Assembly (NCBI GenBank): GCA_036571765.1
Contig: BROE01000010.1
Span: 9,495,101-9,559,100, forward strand
Direction of reading: 5' to 3'
Source: Plecoglossus altivelis
Lineage: Eukaryota; Chordata; Actinopteri; Osmeriformes; Plecoglossidae
Length of the DNA stretch: 64,000 nucleotides
Under the pieces are notes generated by a model, which was not told the DNA's origin, made no database searches, and saw only the letters and a list, made by a program, of their open reading frames with translations. The first letter of the stretch is position 1, and every line of letters begins with the position of its first letter. Positions 12,761-26,369 of the stretch are shown piece by piece. A program made the position numbers and the translations under genes.

Positions 12761-15700
12761 AAATATGTCAACCCTCCTTCCAAATCCCTTTTGCCTCAGC
12801 TACTGTGGTCGATAAAAATGTATGAGTGAATGTTGCAGTGTTTTAGTCGTGACTGGCGCCTAAGTGACTGCCAAGTGAGTGGTGAATGAGAAGAGAGCCG
12901 CTAACGCTGGACCTCCCGACTGCAGCAGACCCACTGAAGCCTCCTCCTGCAATCTGTCCCCCTGCACCCGTCCTGGCCAGTCTGGTTATGATGTAACAAC
13001 TCCCCTGACTGGTGACTCTTGACTAACACCCCCCCACACACCACCAGACTAACAGCTCCGCAAACACTACCAGGCACAACACACTCATCGTCCTCCAACG
13101 CACACCATGACACACACACACACGAACGCTCCACGTATCTTCACGTGGAGCGTGTGTGCGTGGGTGTGTGGGGTGCCTGGCTCCGGCTTTGTTAGCAGAC
13201 TGCTTGTTCGTCACCGTACCCTGTGATGCACTGCCTTACAAACAAATGTGTCACTACAGCAGAGGACACGAATATTTATCTCCTTTATCTCTCAGCCTCC
13301 CCCCCCCCCTCCGTGTGTCACTCGCCGGTTTGGAGTCTGTCTCCTTGCACTGCTGTCCCCTCTGCCTGTCACTGTGCCTGTGAGTGACGAGAGGACAGGG
13401 CTGTCCCCTCTCGCCTCGTCCCACTGCAACGAGGAGGAGGGGATGAGGGGATGAGTCCAACAGCACACATTCACCACCACCCCCACCACAACATGGGAGG
13501 GGGGGGGGCAGAAAAGAAAGGTTAACAACCTTTCCTACATCCAAAAAAAGCAGTGTCACATTTGGTCATGGTATGCCCGTGTGAAAAGAAAAAAAGGGGG
13601 GATGCGAGAGAGAACAGAAGGCGGAGAAGACATGGGCCGACATGTGCCAATGTCATTGGTCTCCCTGGTGCTGCCTTATGTAACTACTTCATAATGCATT
13701 ACTCAGTCTGCTTCCGTTCTGGAGCAAATGCCTTCATGTTGGGAAGATTTGCTCTCGCCACTTTGGAGGAGGAATATAGACAATTTCACTTCATGTGTGC
13801 AAAATGGTGGGCTGGTGCACATTGCCTGCTGTAATCTCCTGCCCTCTTATTCTCTCCCACTCACTGCAGATAAACAGCAGTAGCTTGATTTCCCACTCTG
13901 AATCTATGCACAAGTTAACCTCAGTGTGGTCTTCTGCCATGGTTATAAATAGTTCAGAGCCACATGATGGCATATGAGCATTTGAAGGGAGTTTGGAGAC
14001 GCACTTTGATGCGTTGCCATCAATAACTCAAATGACCAACCGCGTGCAATGCATATGCCAATCAATAACTGATGCAGCTGTCTGTGGTTGTTGTGGAAAC
14101 GTGTCAGGCTCTGCTTCACCCGCTGAGTTGCCATGGCTATGAGGGCAGCTGCGACAGGGGCATGGGTGTGTATCAACACTAGGGAAATCTGGACTGGAGG
14201 AAGTGTTTTTGAAAAAATGAACATGCATACACACAGTGACACCATGGGAGGTAAAAGATATTCCACTGCAGATCCGAACGGTGTGGCCAAGTGCTTTTGG
14301 ACTCACAGGCTTTGCACGACTGCAGGAGGGCCGATGTTGTATGGTCCGGCCTAGCAAAGACAGACACAGCTGTCCCGGTACAAGTCAAAAAGCAGAATGA
14401 CTTCTGACTGTGAACTGTTTACAGGAGTAGCTGTCTACGTTACTCTTGTCTCTACAGCCCTTTGGTCAACATGGGTTGTTTTGAACTACATTTGTATCGC
14501 ATTGTACATCGAGCGTGATGAGAATGGGAATCCCTGATAAGCAGAAGTGTGACTGCACAATGTGAGCTTTGGGCAGGCCAGGACTGTGAATACGGGTCTT
14601 TATTTACACCCAGAACACAGAATCTGCAGCTCAATAACTCGAAAATCATTCAACTGGCCCTGCATCCAAATGTGCTTTTGAAGCATTTCACACATCTAAA
14701 TGGATGGAGGAGGGGGGAGTAGGAGGTGCAAAAGGAGGAGGAGGAAAAAAGGGGAGGATTAGGAGGAGGAGGAAGGGAAGGAGGAGGAAGAGGAGGGCTG
14801 CAGTTGTTTTGGTTTTGACTCTTGAGACTCCTCCTCACCGGCTCCTCCAATCAATACTATTCAGCCGCATTCATTCATTCTGTCCAGGACAAGACTGTGC
14901 TGTAACAGTGCCTTTTATTAATACAGCACTTCAATCCAAAATAGGGTGCTGATGAACGCTTTAATCCTTCTCATTTCTGACCATCTGGACTGGTATGGTT
15001 GCAGTGAATTTCGAGGGAAGGGCAACTGCTATTAACAGTTACAAGGTCACGTTATACAAACACCATACAATTTCACAGATGACGCATTGAAAGTCGTAGG
15101 CCACGTGTCTTCTGGCAATTTCAATGCATAAATCTCGAGCTGTCCTCTCCGACTAGCCTCTCCCATGCATTAGCGCTTTGGCGCACTGGTGTTAATCCTG
15201 GTATTTGTGTGGTCTGTCACTGTGCGTATACTGATAATGAGATTCATCTATATCCATTCCTACCGGGAGGGGGGGAGGAGGTTGGCTGGGAGAACAACAG
15301 AGGACTGGGTGGATTAATGCTGGTAAATTCTCTCTCAGGCACACCACAGCAAACACCGGAAGGTAGACACCCCCACACACAAACACACTCTTTCTCCTAA
15401 GTTCTCCTTTATCTCATCTCTCAGCCTCCTCTATCTAACGTCACGTGACTTCTGCCTATCTCTCCCTCCATCCCCCATCCTTCACACGCTCTCCCCGCCG
15501 GTCGCCCGCCTAACCGGACAGGTTCAGGTATGTGGTGGGCAACAGCAATGTTCCCACTTTCTTGTCGCTCTTACATAAGTCACCGTGCAACAACAGAGGC
15601 TCCTTCTTTAAGGCTTCTGGGGAAGCTCACTCAATATTCCCCTCACGCCATCCTCGCTGAAGACAGGACCGGACAAACAGCCATAGGAATACTGCAACTT

Positions 15701-18553
15701 TACCGTATGCGGCACAGCATCAAGAGCCAAACTGGATTTTATGACAGCTGTGTGGAGGAGATGAACCTGCAAAACAATTAGCGTAATAAGCCTCCTTAAT
15801 GATTTGGATAAAACACCTCCTGTACTATCTAGAGGCTGTATATATTCTATTTATACGCTCACACTGTTAAGCCCAGCATTCATGTGCTGGACATGCCTCT
15901 GGGACAATACCCATACCCAAGTCAAAGTGGAAAACAGCTACTGATAATGTAGCCGATGTGACAACCAGGTCCAAATCAATATGTTTAATGATCATCCTCA
16001 GGCGAACAACATCACACGCGGCAATCAGCAAAGTCATTGGAGAACCAAACTACCTCGGCAGAAGCATTCCGAGTCCGACAGCCCTACAGCGTCAGTTCAC
16101 GGAGGTCGTATCAGCGTTCGCCCTGGCCTCGCACGACATCTCTCCTTTCACGTGTGTATTTACCACCAGTGGCCTGAACAGAACCAGAGAGACACGGGCC
16201 GGTGACGTGCTCAGGGCTGGTTTGGAGATTGCCGCTGGGATCTGTGTCAGATAAATGTTGTTCCACGACTGCCACTGAGATCGATCGCCTGGCCTAGCTC
16301 TGGTGCTCTCCTCCAAACCCTCAATCTAACGCCTGGTGCTCCTGGGAGAGTGGGGCCGTGCAGCAGCCACGGGGAGAGAGAAAAAGGACAATTGAATGTG
16401 TTGATTGACGGAAGGCAGGCACGTTTCCCTTCTCTTGCGGCCCACGTTTTTTCTCTCACGTTTCCACAGTTGCTCACGCCCTCTATTCTTGCTTTCTTCT
16501 CAAAGTGACTTGGAAGAAAACGCTGAACTTCTTACGAGTACTTGGAAAAGAAGGACTCAGGACACAGTGGACTCAAGGTAAAGCTTTGGAGAGTTAAATC
16601 CTGTGACATCGTGTTTACCCCACTGGCACACACAGCCAGAGATGGAGGAGGGGACAAGTGCCAGATCTTTGTCAACAAACTGCTCCATGTCTCTGTGTGT
16701 GTTCCACTACGATTCATGACAGCGCTAACATCCCCCTGATGTCTGGGAAACTGAAGTCTGCCAGTGTAATACAAAGACAACCAAAGACAATGGGAAACAG
16801 CTGGAACTGAAAGGCCCACAGAAACACTGTTACTTCACAAGACAAGTATATCTTGTAAAGCACATGGTTTAAACACTGCTCTACCTTTACAAGGACTGTA
16901 CGGGGCTTGGTACAGTGAGATAGGGGGATCGGGTTCATGTGACAAATTGCGAGTATAAATAACACGCATAGGCCTACTGCTTACGCAGAACATAAGGGTA
17001 TTTTAGAGAACGCAATTTGGCATATGTAAATGGCACATGACATTGTTTATCTCCAGGGATGGGCTTAAAAGAGATATAGCCCAGTAGGCTACGTAGCCCC
17101 GCGAATAGCCTAGTATAATAACAACATCGCTGTGATCAGACAGAAGGAAAGCATAAAATGAATCTACTACACTACAATGACACGTCTGACCTAAATAAAT
17201 TAGCTGACATGTGAACGCCCTCATTTGGCCGGATTAAAAAATACCGACATGACAAGTGGCCTACATGTTGAAGAGGGTCCTTTATTCCAGTGTTATTGAG
17301 ATCCAGACCTAATTTGAGACGGTTCTGTCAGGCTGAACAATTATGCTCGACCTTACTTTTGTTTATTTATAGCGATTCATTTTTGTTACAATGTCACGTC
17401 TCTAAAGAACCTGCGGCAGTGGCTGACAGTTCAGATGATCGCCGCGAACAAAGACGCGAACTGTAGTCTACTCACCATCGCCAAGCCTCAGCATCCTACA
17501 AATAGGTCCGTGAGAAGCTTCATCCGCGCTGCCAAGCCTGGACATCTGACTGCATCGTACCCAAAATGGACATCATGGAATCGCTCAGCATCTTTCAGTT
17601 CAAGCCCCACTTCTTTCAAACACGATCGAAAGCTGCCCCTTTTCTATAAGTTCGGATGTATCGAATATGCGTTCGAATTGTGTTATAGCGTCGTCTATCC
17701 TGTTCTTGCTTTAAATATGAGAACCCTACATAAGATAATTTGGCATTGTAATAATGTACAGCCAATGGGATGCTGCCTTAGTCAAATGATACATATCTAA
17801 GTCAGTGTTTGCTGGGTTCACAGGAAAATGTATGGAGGCAGTTGGGGTGGGTAGGCATCGCATCAACAGCACGCTCAATACGTTCATTGGAGCGTACCAC
17901 TTTGAAGGAACGTGCAGGGCTGAAGTTCTGCGTCGGGGGCGAGCTAAATGAAATGATATTAATAATATTTCTAGTTTGACTTTAAATGGTTATGTTACAT
18001 GTTTAAAGCACATAACTTATTTCAATTAAGCTTTAGGTGGTGGTCAGAGTGCCTTATTCCCCTAGGAGCAATCACGCGGAACACAAATTATTATAATAAT
18101 AGTTTAGTACTACAATCCAAGGACGTTGTCTACTAATACAGTGTGAACTCATGGCAACAGTCCTTTCGTCTTTAAATTAGTTAAGGTTATCAAAGACTTG
18201 AATGCATAGAAGAGTAGGATGGAAGCATCTGCACAATGTGCATAATGTACGAAAGGTTATAAATTCATCTTTGGGAATAAGATTTCATATTCTACATTTG
18301 CCACTATAACATGTATACTGAAACCAGGCTGTTTAAGGATAATATTATTTACTAGCAAACAAGTATATTCAATGATTGACTTTGACATATCTCTCTTTCT
18401 ATTACACATACAGAGTTTCAATGTCAATATCAATGTCAATGTAAGGGTACATTAAATAGCATACAGTGCATTCATAAGATCTTTGACATCATTTTGTGTC
18501 CGGCAAGGTCTGATGATCAGATAAATGTTTTTTTCCCCTCTCTGGCTCCCCCC

Positions 18554-20145
18554 TCAGGGCCTCGGCAGGAAACGCAGGTTGATGGGTTTAGAGGGAATCA
18601 TGAGTGTTCTTGTTTTCGGCTCCACAGGCTGAGCCCCTTTCTCAGGTAAAATCTCATAATGCTGCAGTAACTGTACAAGATAGACACGGTCAACACAACA
18701 GAGGGTCAATATCAGGTGAGACTAGTTAACGGTGTTTTAATGCTTCTGGGACATCATGAGAGATCTCTCCCACTCACCCTGGACAGGGCAAAGTACATCT
18801 CCAGCTCTGCCACCCTCTTGCCCACGCAGGCACGCACGCCCACCCCAAAAGGGATGGAGCTATAGGGATGATGTTGGAACCCCACAGCGCCGCCCCTCAG
18901 CCAGCGCTCTGGGGCGAAGCGCTCGGCATCCACAAACTGCTTCTCGTCGTGGCTTGTCGCATAGTGGCAGAGATGAAACTGAGTCTGAGGTAAGTCAACA
19001 GAGACAAAGATGACAAGAGAAGCGTGGCATACTTCCATGGAAGATGACATTAGTTGATGGTGATTAGCACATCGTTAAATGCAGTCGCAGATACATATGT
19101 TTATTATATGGAGTGAGCCTTGGACCCAAGTTGGAATTCATGGTTGTAAAATGACACTGGATAGAATGCAGTCATCATTAGTGGAGTTAAAATGCAGAAG
19201 CAACACAGGGGGTCTTTCAGATTTTGTTCTTCTCATATGTTCTGACCTTTTTGGGAAACCAAAAGTTGTCCACCACAACGTCATTTTCAACTGTCAGACG
19301 ACCATTTCCAGGTACGACAGGATATAACCTTCGACGACAATAAAATATTGGAAGATAGTTGGAAACAGTAGAATCGCACTGACTGCTAAAATAATCACAA
19401 TAAACCAAGGTTTTGTTACATAAACATTAACAACGGAGATACATCGAGCCATAAAATAGATAGCATACGCCATTAAACCCAACACATTACTTCAGAGCAG
19501 TAATGTAATGGTGAATGAAAACGTCCCTGACATTTCAGTTCATATTCATACTGTTCAATATACCTTGTGTCAGCTGAAATATATTCTCAGTGAGTCCTCT
19601 AAACTTACAAAAGACTTTAGACCAAAAGTCCAAACTGAATGTGGTTTAAGGGCTTTAATGTACTTCACAGTAATGTCTTGGAATAATATGAAATAGTCAT
19701 AAGCCAACAGAAACGTTCCCTATTGGTGTTTAGAATGATTTACGCAACACTACATAAACACAATCACCATTTACGTGCGCCATCAAGCTAACTAAACGTT
19801 CAGTCTTCAGTTCATTTGCCATTGTTGCAGTTCTTCATGTCTTTGGAGAGTAAATACAGAAATGTAAGAAGTTCGAATTACCAGCTGAGCCAAAAGCATA
19901 GATCAAGATATGACCACTATGCACAGGATTGAAGCTCACCGAAGAGTCTCTTTGATGACAGCCTTCAGATAGGGCATCCTGGTCAGGTCATCTGAGGTGG
20001 GCAGCTGCCTACCTGGACACACAGAGGTGACCTCTCTGTACAGCCTGTCCTGGACAGTACTGTCTCCAGCCAAATGGTACAGCGTCCAAGACAATGTGTT
20101 AGATGTCTGGTATTTGAGAAACAGAGAGAGAGAGAGAGAGAGACA

Positions 20146-20213
<68 letters not shown>

Positions 20214-20266
20214 AAGAGAGAAAGAGAGAGAGAGAGCGAGAGAGCAAGAGAGAGAGAGAGAGAGAG

Positions 20267-20347
<81 letters not shown>

Positions 20348-23300
20348 GAGAGACAGAGAGAGAGAGCCAGGGGGAGACAGGTTTAAGAGTGCAAGCTGCA
20401 GAGAGTAGAACTCAGATATTATTTATCTATCTAGATCAGCAACATATGAAATGATCAAGAAACTACAAACATGAATAATGAGATTAGACAGTTGGCAGCT
20501 TCGGGTGCCCAGTTCAACTGAAGATAAAACAAGACAAGTCCTGACGAGGCCGCGCCTGGGAATGCGGCCAAGCAAGTCCTTTGCAATGTATGCATGTGTT
20601 TTCAGGTGGCAGAATGTGAAACAATGTTCACATTATGAAGACACCCGAAGAATGTTCAAAATTACGCAATCCTCAGAAGAAACTATAACTTACAGGTAAG
20701 ATTTTTACCCCCCCCCACACACACATACACACACAACATATTCAACCTCTGCCGTGCCCCCCCCCCCCCCCCTCACCGTGTCAACTCCCCCCAGGAGTAG
20801 CTCAGTAATGCTGATGTAGATTTCTGGCAGGGTGAGCTTGTCACACGACAACAAGTGTGTCAGGTACATCCCCTCCACTGGCTTCCCAGCAGCCACTTGG
20901 GCACTGATCTGTTCCACCTTCCTGTCAATCAGACTGCGAGCTGCATGCAAGAAGACACACACACTGAAGTTAGCAGACATGCCAGCATACAGGCTTAAAT
21001 CTCCTCAGCAATTAACAGGGCGGGATCATCCCCTCAAAAACACTGCGTCTACAGGCAGCTACCTAAACACAGACCTCATCTTAACTGGCTAAAGTGAGCC
21101 TAAGTTCACATTAAGTCCCTGTTTTTGCCTGCCTACCAACATCATAGAGGTCATCCCAGGCCTGGACGAAATGCTTCCAGAAGGGCAGCACTCCGCGACT
21201 CCAGCGGGGGAAGAACAGGACCGTCTCTGACAGGGTCAACATGGTGTTGGCGGCGGCAATGAAACGAAGAGTGTCCTCTGGGATCTTCTCTTGCAGGCAA
21301 CCCAGACGCATCTCAAACAGGATGGATGAGATGCCTGGAAAGAGTTCAAAACATCCAGGACAGTAGGAAAAACGAAGTCAAATTTGTACAGGATATACTA
21401 ATGTTTAAATTCATTTACATTGCATTTTGTTTTGTTACATTCCGTTCGTTCATTTATCAACTGCTTTTCTGCAAAGCAACATGTAAAAAGTCCATACTGT
21501 AGAGAATGCAGTAGAAAAGCTAAATACAGGAAGGCAGTTCTACAGCACTGCTGTGGTCCGTGGTAAGGAAATCTCTCCCCTGATAAAACACATGTACGAC
21601 GCAACAATAACATCCTGACTGCACAAGTCAATTCATGTAACAGTGCAATAACATCATCTCAATTACGGTCTTACAAGGACGTCTCGATTGCAGTTGTGCC
21701 TAGTAGAGTTCAGTAGAAGCATTGATGTTTCTGAGGTCCAACCTCAACTAGTAGTGGCTGTTTCTTTCCAGACACTATTACTGGATCACACAAAGTGCAG
21801 GACAGGGACAAAAATCCCCTAAAGTATCCCAAGAACTGAACATCTAAGAGCTGCTTCAGGTGCCATTACGCTTGTCAAAACCACAAATAAGCGGGAGTGA
21901 AGCTCGGACACTGACAAGACATGAGGAGCAGCACACAGACGTGGGCTCCTCTTGAAGAGAGTCCACAACGTCATCGACCACCATGCGCACCTTCAAAGCC
22001 GAACTTGTAGAGCTCAGCGGTGAGGTCTGGGACGAAGGCCTGGTCCTGGCTGCGCAGACGCAGGCTCTCAACGCGCTGCAGAAGGTCGCCGACGACCTGG
22101 TGGATGACGGGAGCGTACGCAGACACTTCTTGCAGCTTCAGCAACTTTGGGTTGAGGGCGCTCCGCATACGGTACCACTCAGAGCCCTTACTGTAAGGAG
22201 AGGAGCAGACAGAACCACGGGTTAGGAGCAGGGAGGAGAAGCTGATTGGTTAACACTGAGTTGTCTTACTGTGAGGTAGGAAGCTTAAATAAGGCCCTCA
22301 CTCCACATGGAGACCATAAGCCTGACATCGCAGATCCCGGTATTCCTTCCAGTGAGGGAGTTCTACTCGGACTGGGAAACGGCCCTCCTGTTGGATCACC
22401 TGCGCTATGAACTCCGGAGACGCGACGTTCACTATGTCAAAGGGTCCAAACCTCGAGCGCCAGATCGGTCCGTACAAACGTTTGTTTTCAATCTGGATGA
22501 TGGGGAGAAATGCGTTCGAGTGGACGTGAATCAGATAATCGAGGACAATAAACAGAAGTATCATCGGTGAACACTTGATAAGAAATGTGCTCTTTGCTCA
22601 CCGCAAGGTAAATAAAATAAGATTATAAAGTGTTCTAAAATAGGAAAATGTTATTGCCTGATGTGTGAGAACCCATGGCCAGAGAAAAGTTATAAATAGA
22701 TTTATTTGAAGCCTCCAGATTGATTTATTATTATGAATGCTTGCAGACTTTCAAATCTTAAATCACTGCGAATTTAGAGTATTTATTATAGAGTATAGAG
22801 TATTAATTAAAACCTAGAGTGTAGCATCCCACACTCAAAAAACGAGTATATCTAATCAATGCCTTGTGTAAAAAAGTAGGTCTTCCTGTTTGTAAACTAG
22901 CACAATAAACGACTCAACTATTGTTTACATTGAGAAACAGCAGTACTTGATATGCAACAGTTTGTTTCTGTGAAACAGAATGTGTCTTGAAATACTTGAT
23001 TCACTGCTTCAAATCCCTAACTTTCAACTACTAAAGTACCGAAATAAGATATAATACCACAGTTGGAGAAAGCGCAGTATTGCGACAATCTATGCAGCAA
23101 TAAAGTAAAAGATGCCTGACAACAATATTTGGGGTCTCACCTGCATGGCATGGCTCTTGTCTGCATAGCCCTTCACAAGTAACCAGTAAACTGTGGTCGC
23201 TAAAGAGGGTCCGGGAAGATCGTCAATCGTTTTGTACTTCCCATGGGAAGCGGTCTCTAAATATATTTGATCGGAAGGTCCGGACTTCAGTTTGCTCACA

Positions 23301-23359
23301 GATCGCGCACATCGCAGAGATATAAATCGATATGATCTAATTGCGACAGCGCTGCCCAT
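18554..23359 (-). CDS. cyp27a1: Mitochondrial sterol 27-hydroxylase-type cytochrome P450 (CYP27A)
   Basis: Haem mono-oxygenase of the mitochondrial P450 clan; CYP27A1 hydroxylates the side chain of cholesterol and bile-acid intermediates, fed by adrenodoxin. Exons in transcript order: 23359-23141, 22492-22302, 22190-21991, 21334-21137, 20940-20777, 20106-19940, 19328-19247, 18984-18778 and 18670-18554, joining in frame to 514 aa. The first ~25 residues are Arg/Ser/Lys-rich and nearly free of acidic residues, as expected for a mitochondrial presequence. Visible motifs: YGPIWRSRFGPFD (near 80), I-helix GGVDTT (320-325), ExxR in KETLR (376-380) and haem loop FGVGVRACVG with Cys460. The exon 7 donor reads GTCAGA, weak after GT. 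Teleosts often carry several cyp27a paralogues in tandem; only one is present here, so the exact paralogue number is unsettled. Confidence 0.92.
20122..20368. repeat. Long (GA)n microsatellite in the P450 intron 5
   Basis: About 245 bases, mostly GA with CA, AA and GC interruptions. On the transcribed strand it reads (TC)n and ends only about 15 bases upstream of the exon 6 acceptor at 20107-20109, so it provides the polypyrimidine tract of that splice site. Confidence 0.92.
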
Positions 23360-23968
23360 GTTGCGGGAAGGCTACCTGAAGCTCTCCCTGTTCTCATCTC
23401 CCTGTTCTCAGATTGCACTACAGATTTTATCCGTTCACAAACCAAAACACGCCCTTTGATTATCACTACAAATCCCGTCATGAAATTAGCGTACACGGCA
23501 CATATTAATCAAGTAGTCGTCAGTGACACACTCTTTTAGTCTGTTAGTCATCAGGTACATTGCTGTGTTACAACAGACTTAAATTGTTTTTCGAAAAGGG
23601 AATGTCAGCAACTTTATTGTATCCTTGCCAAACTTCTTCGCCGCTCATGCACTGTCTGTAGGTGGACGAACCTGCCCTTTTCAGACAACAAAGCCCTTGT
23701 TCTTAAGCCATGCCTATGCAGAAGTAGTCAAGTCTCTAGGAGCTACCCAACACCGGAATCAAAGTACTCTCCGCTACAAAGCAAAAGCGTGTTGAGTTTT
23801 TTGTTTTAAAACTTAAGATATGTTGATCATGTAGTTGCTGTATTTGAGTATCTAATGTATCAGATATGTGTAGAAGAAACTTCAGTCGTTCGTGTAAAAT
23901 GCATACATCACGGACAATGTTGTCAAAGCTTCAAATGAGACACAAAAACAAGTGAAATAAATATCTTT

Positions 23969-23974
23969 TTTATT
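23969..23974 (-). terminator. Candidate map3k2 polyadenylation signal
   Basis: AATAAA on the minus strand, followed downstream (below 23965) by a T/GT-rich stretch including TGTTTTTGTGTC. Use of this site would end the map3k2 transcript about 3.6 kb past its stop codon and about 600 bases before the P450 start codon. Another AATAAA lies at 24332-24337. Long 3' UTRs are typical of MAP3K2. Confidence 0.5.
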
Positions 23975-24424
23975 ATCACCATGGTGAAGATTATCAACAC
24001 AGAAGTGTCAGCTGTTCCAATAGTTGCTCAACCGTTTCCATCAAAATCTGCATTCATGTAGACCAACAGGCACGCTGTGTCTCTCAGGATCCAACCATGC
24101 AGAACATATCCCATAAAAAAACAACAAATAAAAAAAATATATTAAAAAATTATGCGTACCACCGATATACAGATCTGATATAAACAGGCTTATTGGTCAC
24201 AAACCAATTAGAATCATAAACATGGCTTCTTTTACAATTTACTTTTACACAGAGACCAAACGTGAGGGATATAAGTGTCTTTTTTCCATCTAAAAAGGGT
24301 ACATTTCAATTGTATACATTTGTACATGTTCTTTATTTTGATTTTTTCCTATTACAGTCAGAATGCGCAAGGCATTTCGGGCGCAGTGTCCACTGACCAC
24401 TAATTGCTAAAATGCATCTACTTA

Positions 24425-24448
24425 CACACAAATACACACACGCGCACG

Positions 24449-24485
<37 letters not shown>

Positions 24486-24492
24486 ACACATA

Positions 24493-24535
<43 letters not shown>

Positions 24536-24542
24536 ATACACG
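24425..24542. repeat. (CA)n compound microsatellite
   Basis: CA repeat with CG and TA interruptions, about 118 bases long. Confidence 0.9.
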
Positions 24543-26369
24543 TGGCAGGAGTGGCTATCGAAGCACAAACTTGCACCAAACATGGTTGTGGCTAGCCATA
24601 TCCTAAAGATTGCATTTCACAGGGGGAAGCATGGCATACAGTCACCCAGCCTGACTCCCTGTCGATAGCATCATTTCTGTCCCCAATACAGAAGGCAGTG
24701 AGGGAGCTCTGGACAGGACAGCCACCCACCATCCAGAAAACAGGCCCTGTCATAAGGAAGTGATAATCCACTATGGTGAATGAGGGCACCTGGTGGTGTA
24801 AAGGAAACATTACATTCCTGGGAGAACCTTGGGCAACTCAAAACATTCAAAGTCTCATTCATCCCTCTCTCTCTCACACGCGCACGCACACACACACAGC
24901 TGCATTAAAATTAAAATAAGTCTTAAAAATGTGCAAAGGGTCATTGTGAACAAGAACAAAAATGGACAAACAATAAGCTCAACGGAGTGTGTGTCCAACG
25001 TCCAAACAAAACCCAAAATGCAAGTACCTTTCAGATAGTGCTTTCATGGGAAACTCTGCGAGTCCCAGTGTGAATCGAATGTTTCTTGGTTCGTACGAGT
25101 GATCAGGACAGAAAAGGCAGGAAGGAGTCCTTACTACTTGGTGACCAGCTAGGCAGAGAAAAAAAACGCCACGTCTTCAGACAAGTGGTCCAATATCTGT
25201 CCTAGAGCTAACAGCCACCTGTACAGGCAGGCTCCGGGGGCCATGCTGGTGACAGCATGCTGCTGACACGCGAACATGTACAGCATGGGCCCAGTCAAAA
25301 GCATCTGCTGGGTGTGCCCAAGCCAGCGTTCAGGACGTCATACATGGTCTGCCTGGAGGCCCTCCTGAACATACCTAGTTGACGCAGCCCTCGCCGTGTT
25401 TGCTTCCAGGGGAGGGTGACAACCACAGTCAACACAGCCTCGCGACTGCTGACTCGCATCTTCTAACACGGCCTTTGGAAATTCATGAAGTACGAATCCT
25501 ACTTGATCCTCTTAGTATCGTTTATCCTATCGTTTAGGGGGGAAGGAAAGACATTGCCGGTGATACGCCCCCCCCGCCAAAAAAAAACATTCAACAAGTG
25601 TTGCAAGTGGTCAAAGTGACCTCTGGGAAAAGAAGCTTGCTGAAGGTGCGTTCTTAGCTGAGCAATGCAGACTAAAGGAGTGTGAGCGAGTGTGGGAGGC
25701 GTAACGCTGTTCTACAGTATGGAGTGGCATGGTGGCACAGGAGATTCCTCCTGGAACAGAGAGTCTCAGGGGAACTGCTCAGTACCACGGTGCTTTGTAC
25801 AGGTAAACAGACAGCGGAGCGTGCAAGAGGAAAGGATAAGAGCACTGCATGTGATGAGCTAACATCATTCAGATTGTTTTCCTTCAGTTTCTGCATACAG
25901 TGATCCTCACTGTACTTTCCTTACACCTCATCGAGATCAGCAGTCTTTTTCAGGTGTCATTCAGAGAACTTTTATTGCAATGTGTACCTGATTGTGATGG
26001 GCCTAGAAGAATCTTCACTGATCACCATCTCTTATTTGTTCCTTTTTTTGTAACAAATCATGTTGTTGACCTCTGGCCAATCACAGAGTTAGGGGTGGGC
26101 CACTGCCTCTGGCCTGTTCTGAGGCTGTGTGTAACTGAGCTGATCTGGGACCTATTGGGTGTGGTGGTGGGGGCAGGGAGCAGGGTCGAAGCTGAGCTGA
26201 GACCAGTCTGCAGGACAGGAGAGGGAGGTGAGGGGCAGCTGAGTGGAGCAGCAGAGGCAGGAGGAAGCTGTGTTGCGCTGACTTCCTGGATGGGCATCAG
26301 AGAACCATCTGGACATGGTTCCCTGGTGGACCTGCCTCTAACTGCTCCGACATGCACCGCACAACAATA

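Larger units (their letters stand above)
9148..18553. other. Intergenic region between tmem198 and cyp27a1, no supported gene
   Basis: About 9.4 kb upstream of tmem198 and downstream of the P450 gene. It contains purine-rich tracts (9248-9374, 9739-9796), GT/CA microsatellites (12640-12668, 12730-12760), a hairpin at 13126-13153 and an 11-bp-arm palindrome at 12158-12180. Open frames up to about 120 codons (such as 17435-17800 +) lack splice context and resemble no family I know. tmem198 promoter elements and the P450 3' UTR must be here but cannot be pinned down by eye. Confidence 0.55.

Noticed and set aside
17435..17800. 121-codon plus-strand frame upstream of the P450 3' end
   Set aside because: No family motif, splice context or promoter; the length is not unusual for AT-balanced intergenic DNA of this size.
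18554..23359. Second cyp27a copy in tandem
   Set aside because: Teleosts often have several, so I looked on both sides; no second haem loop or ExxR exon was seen in the window.
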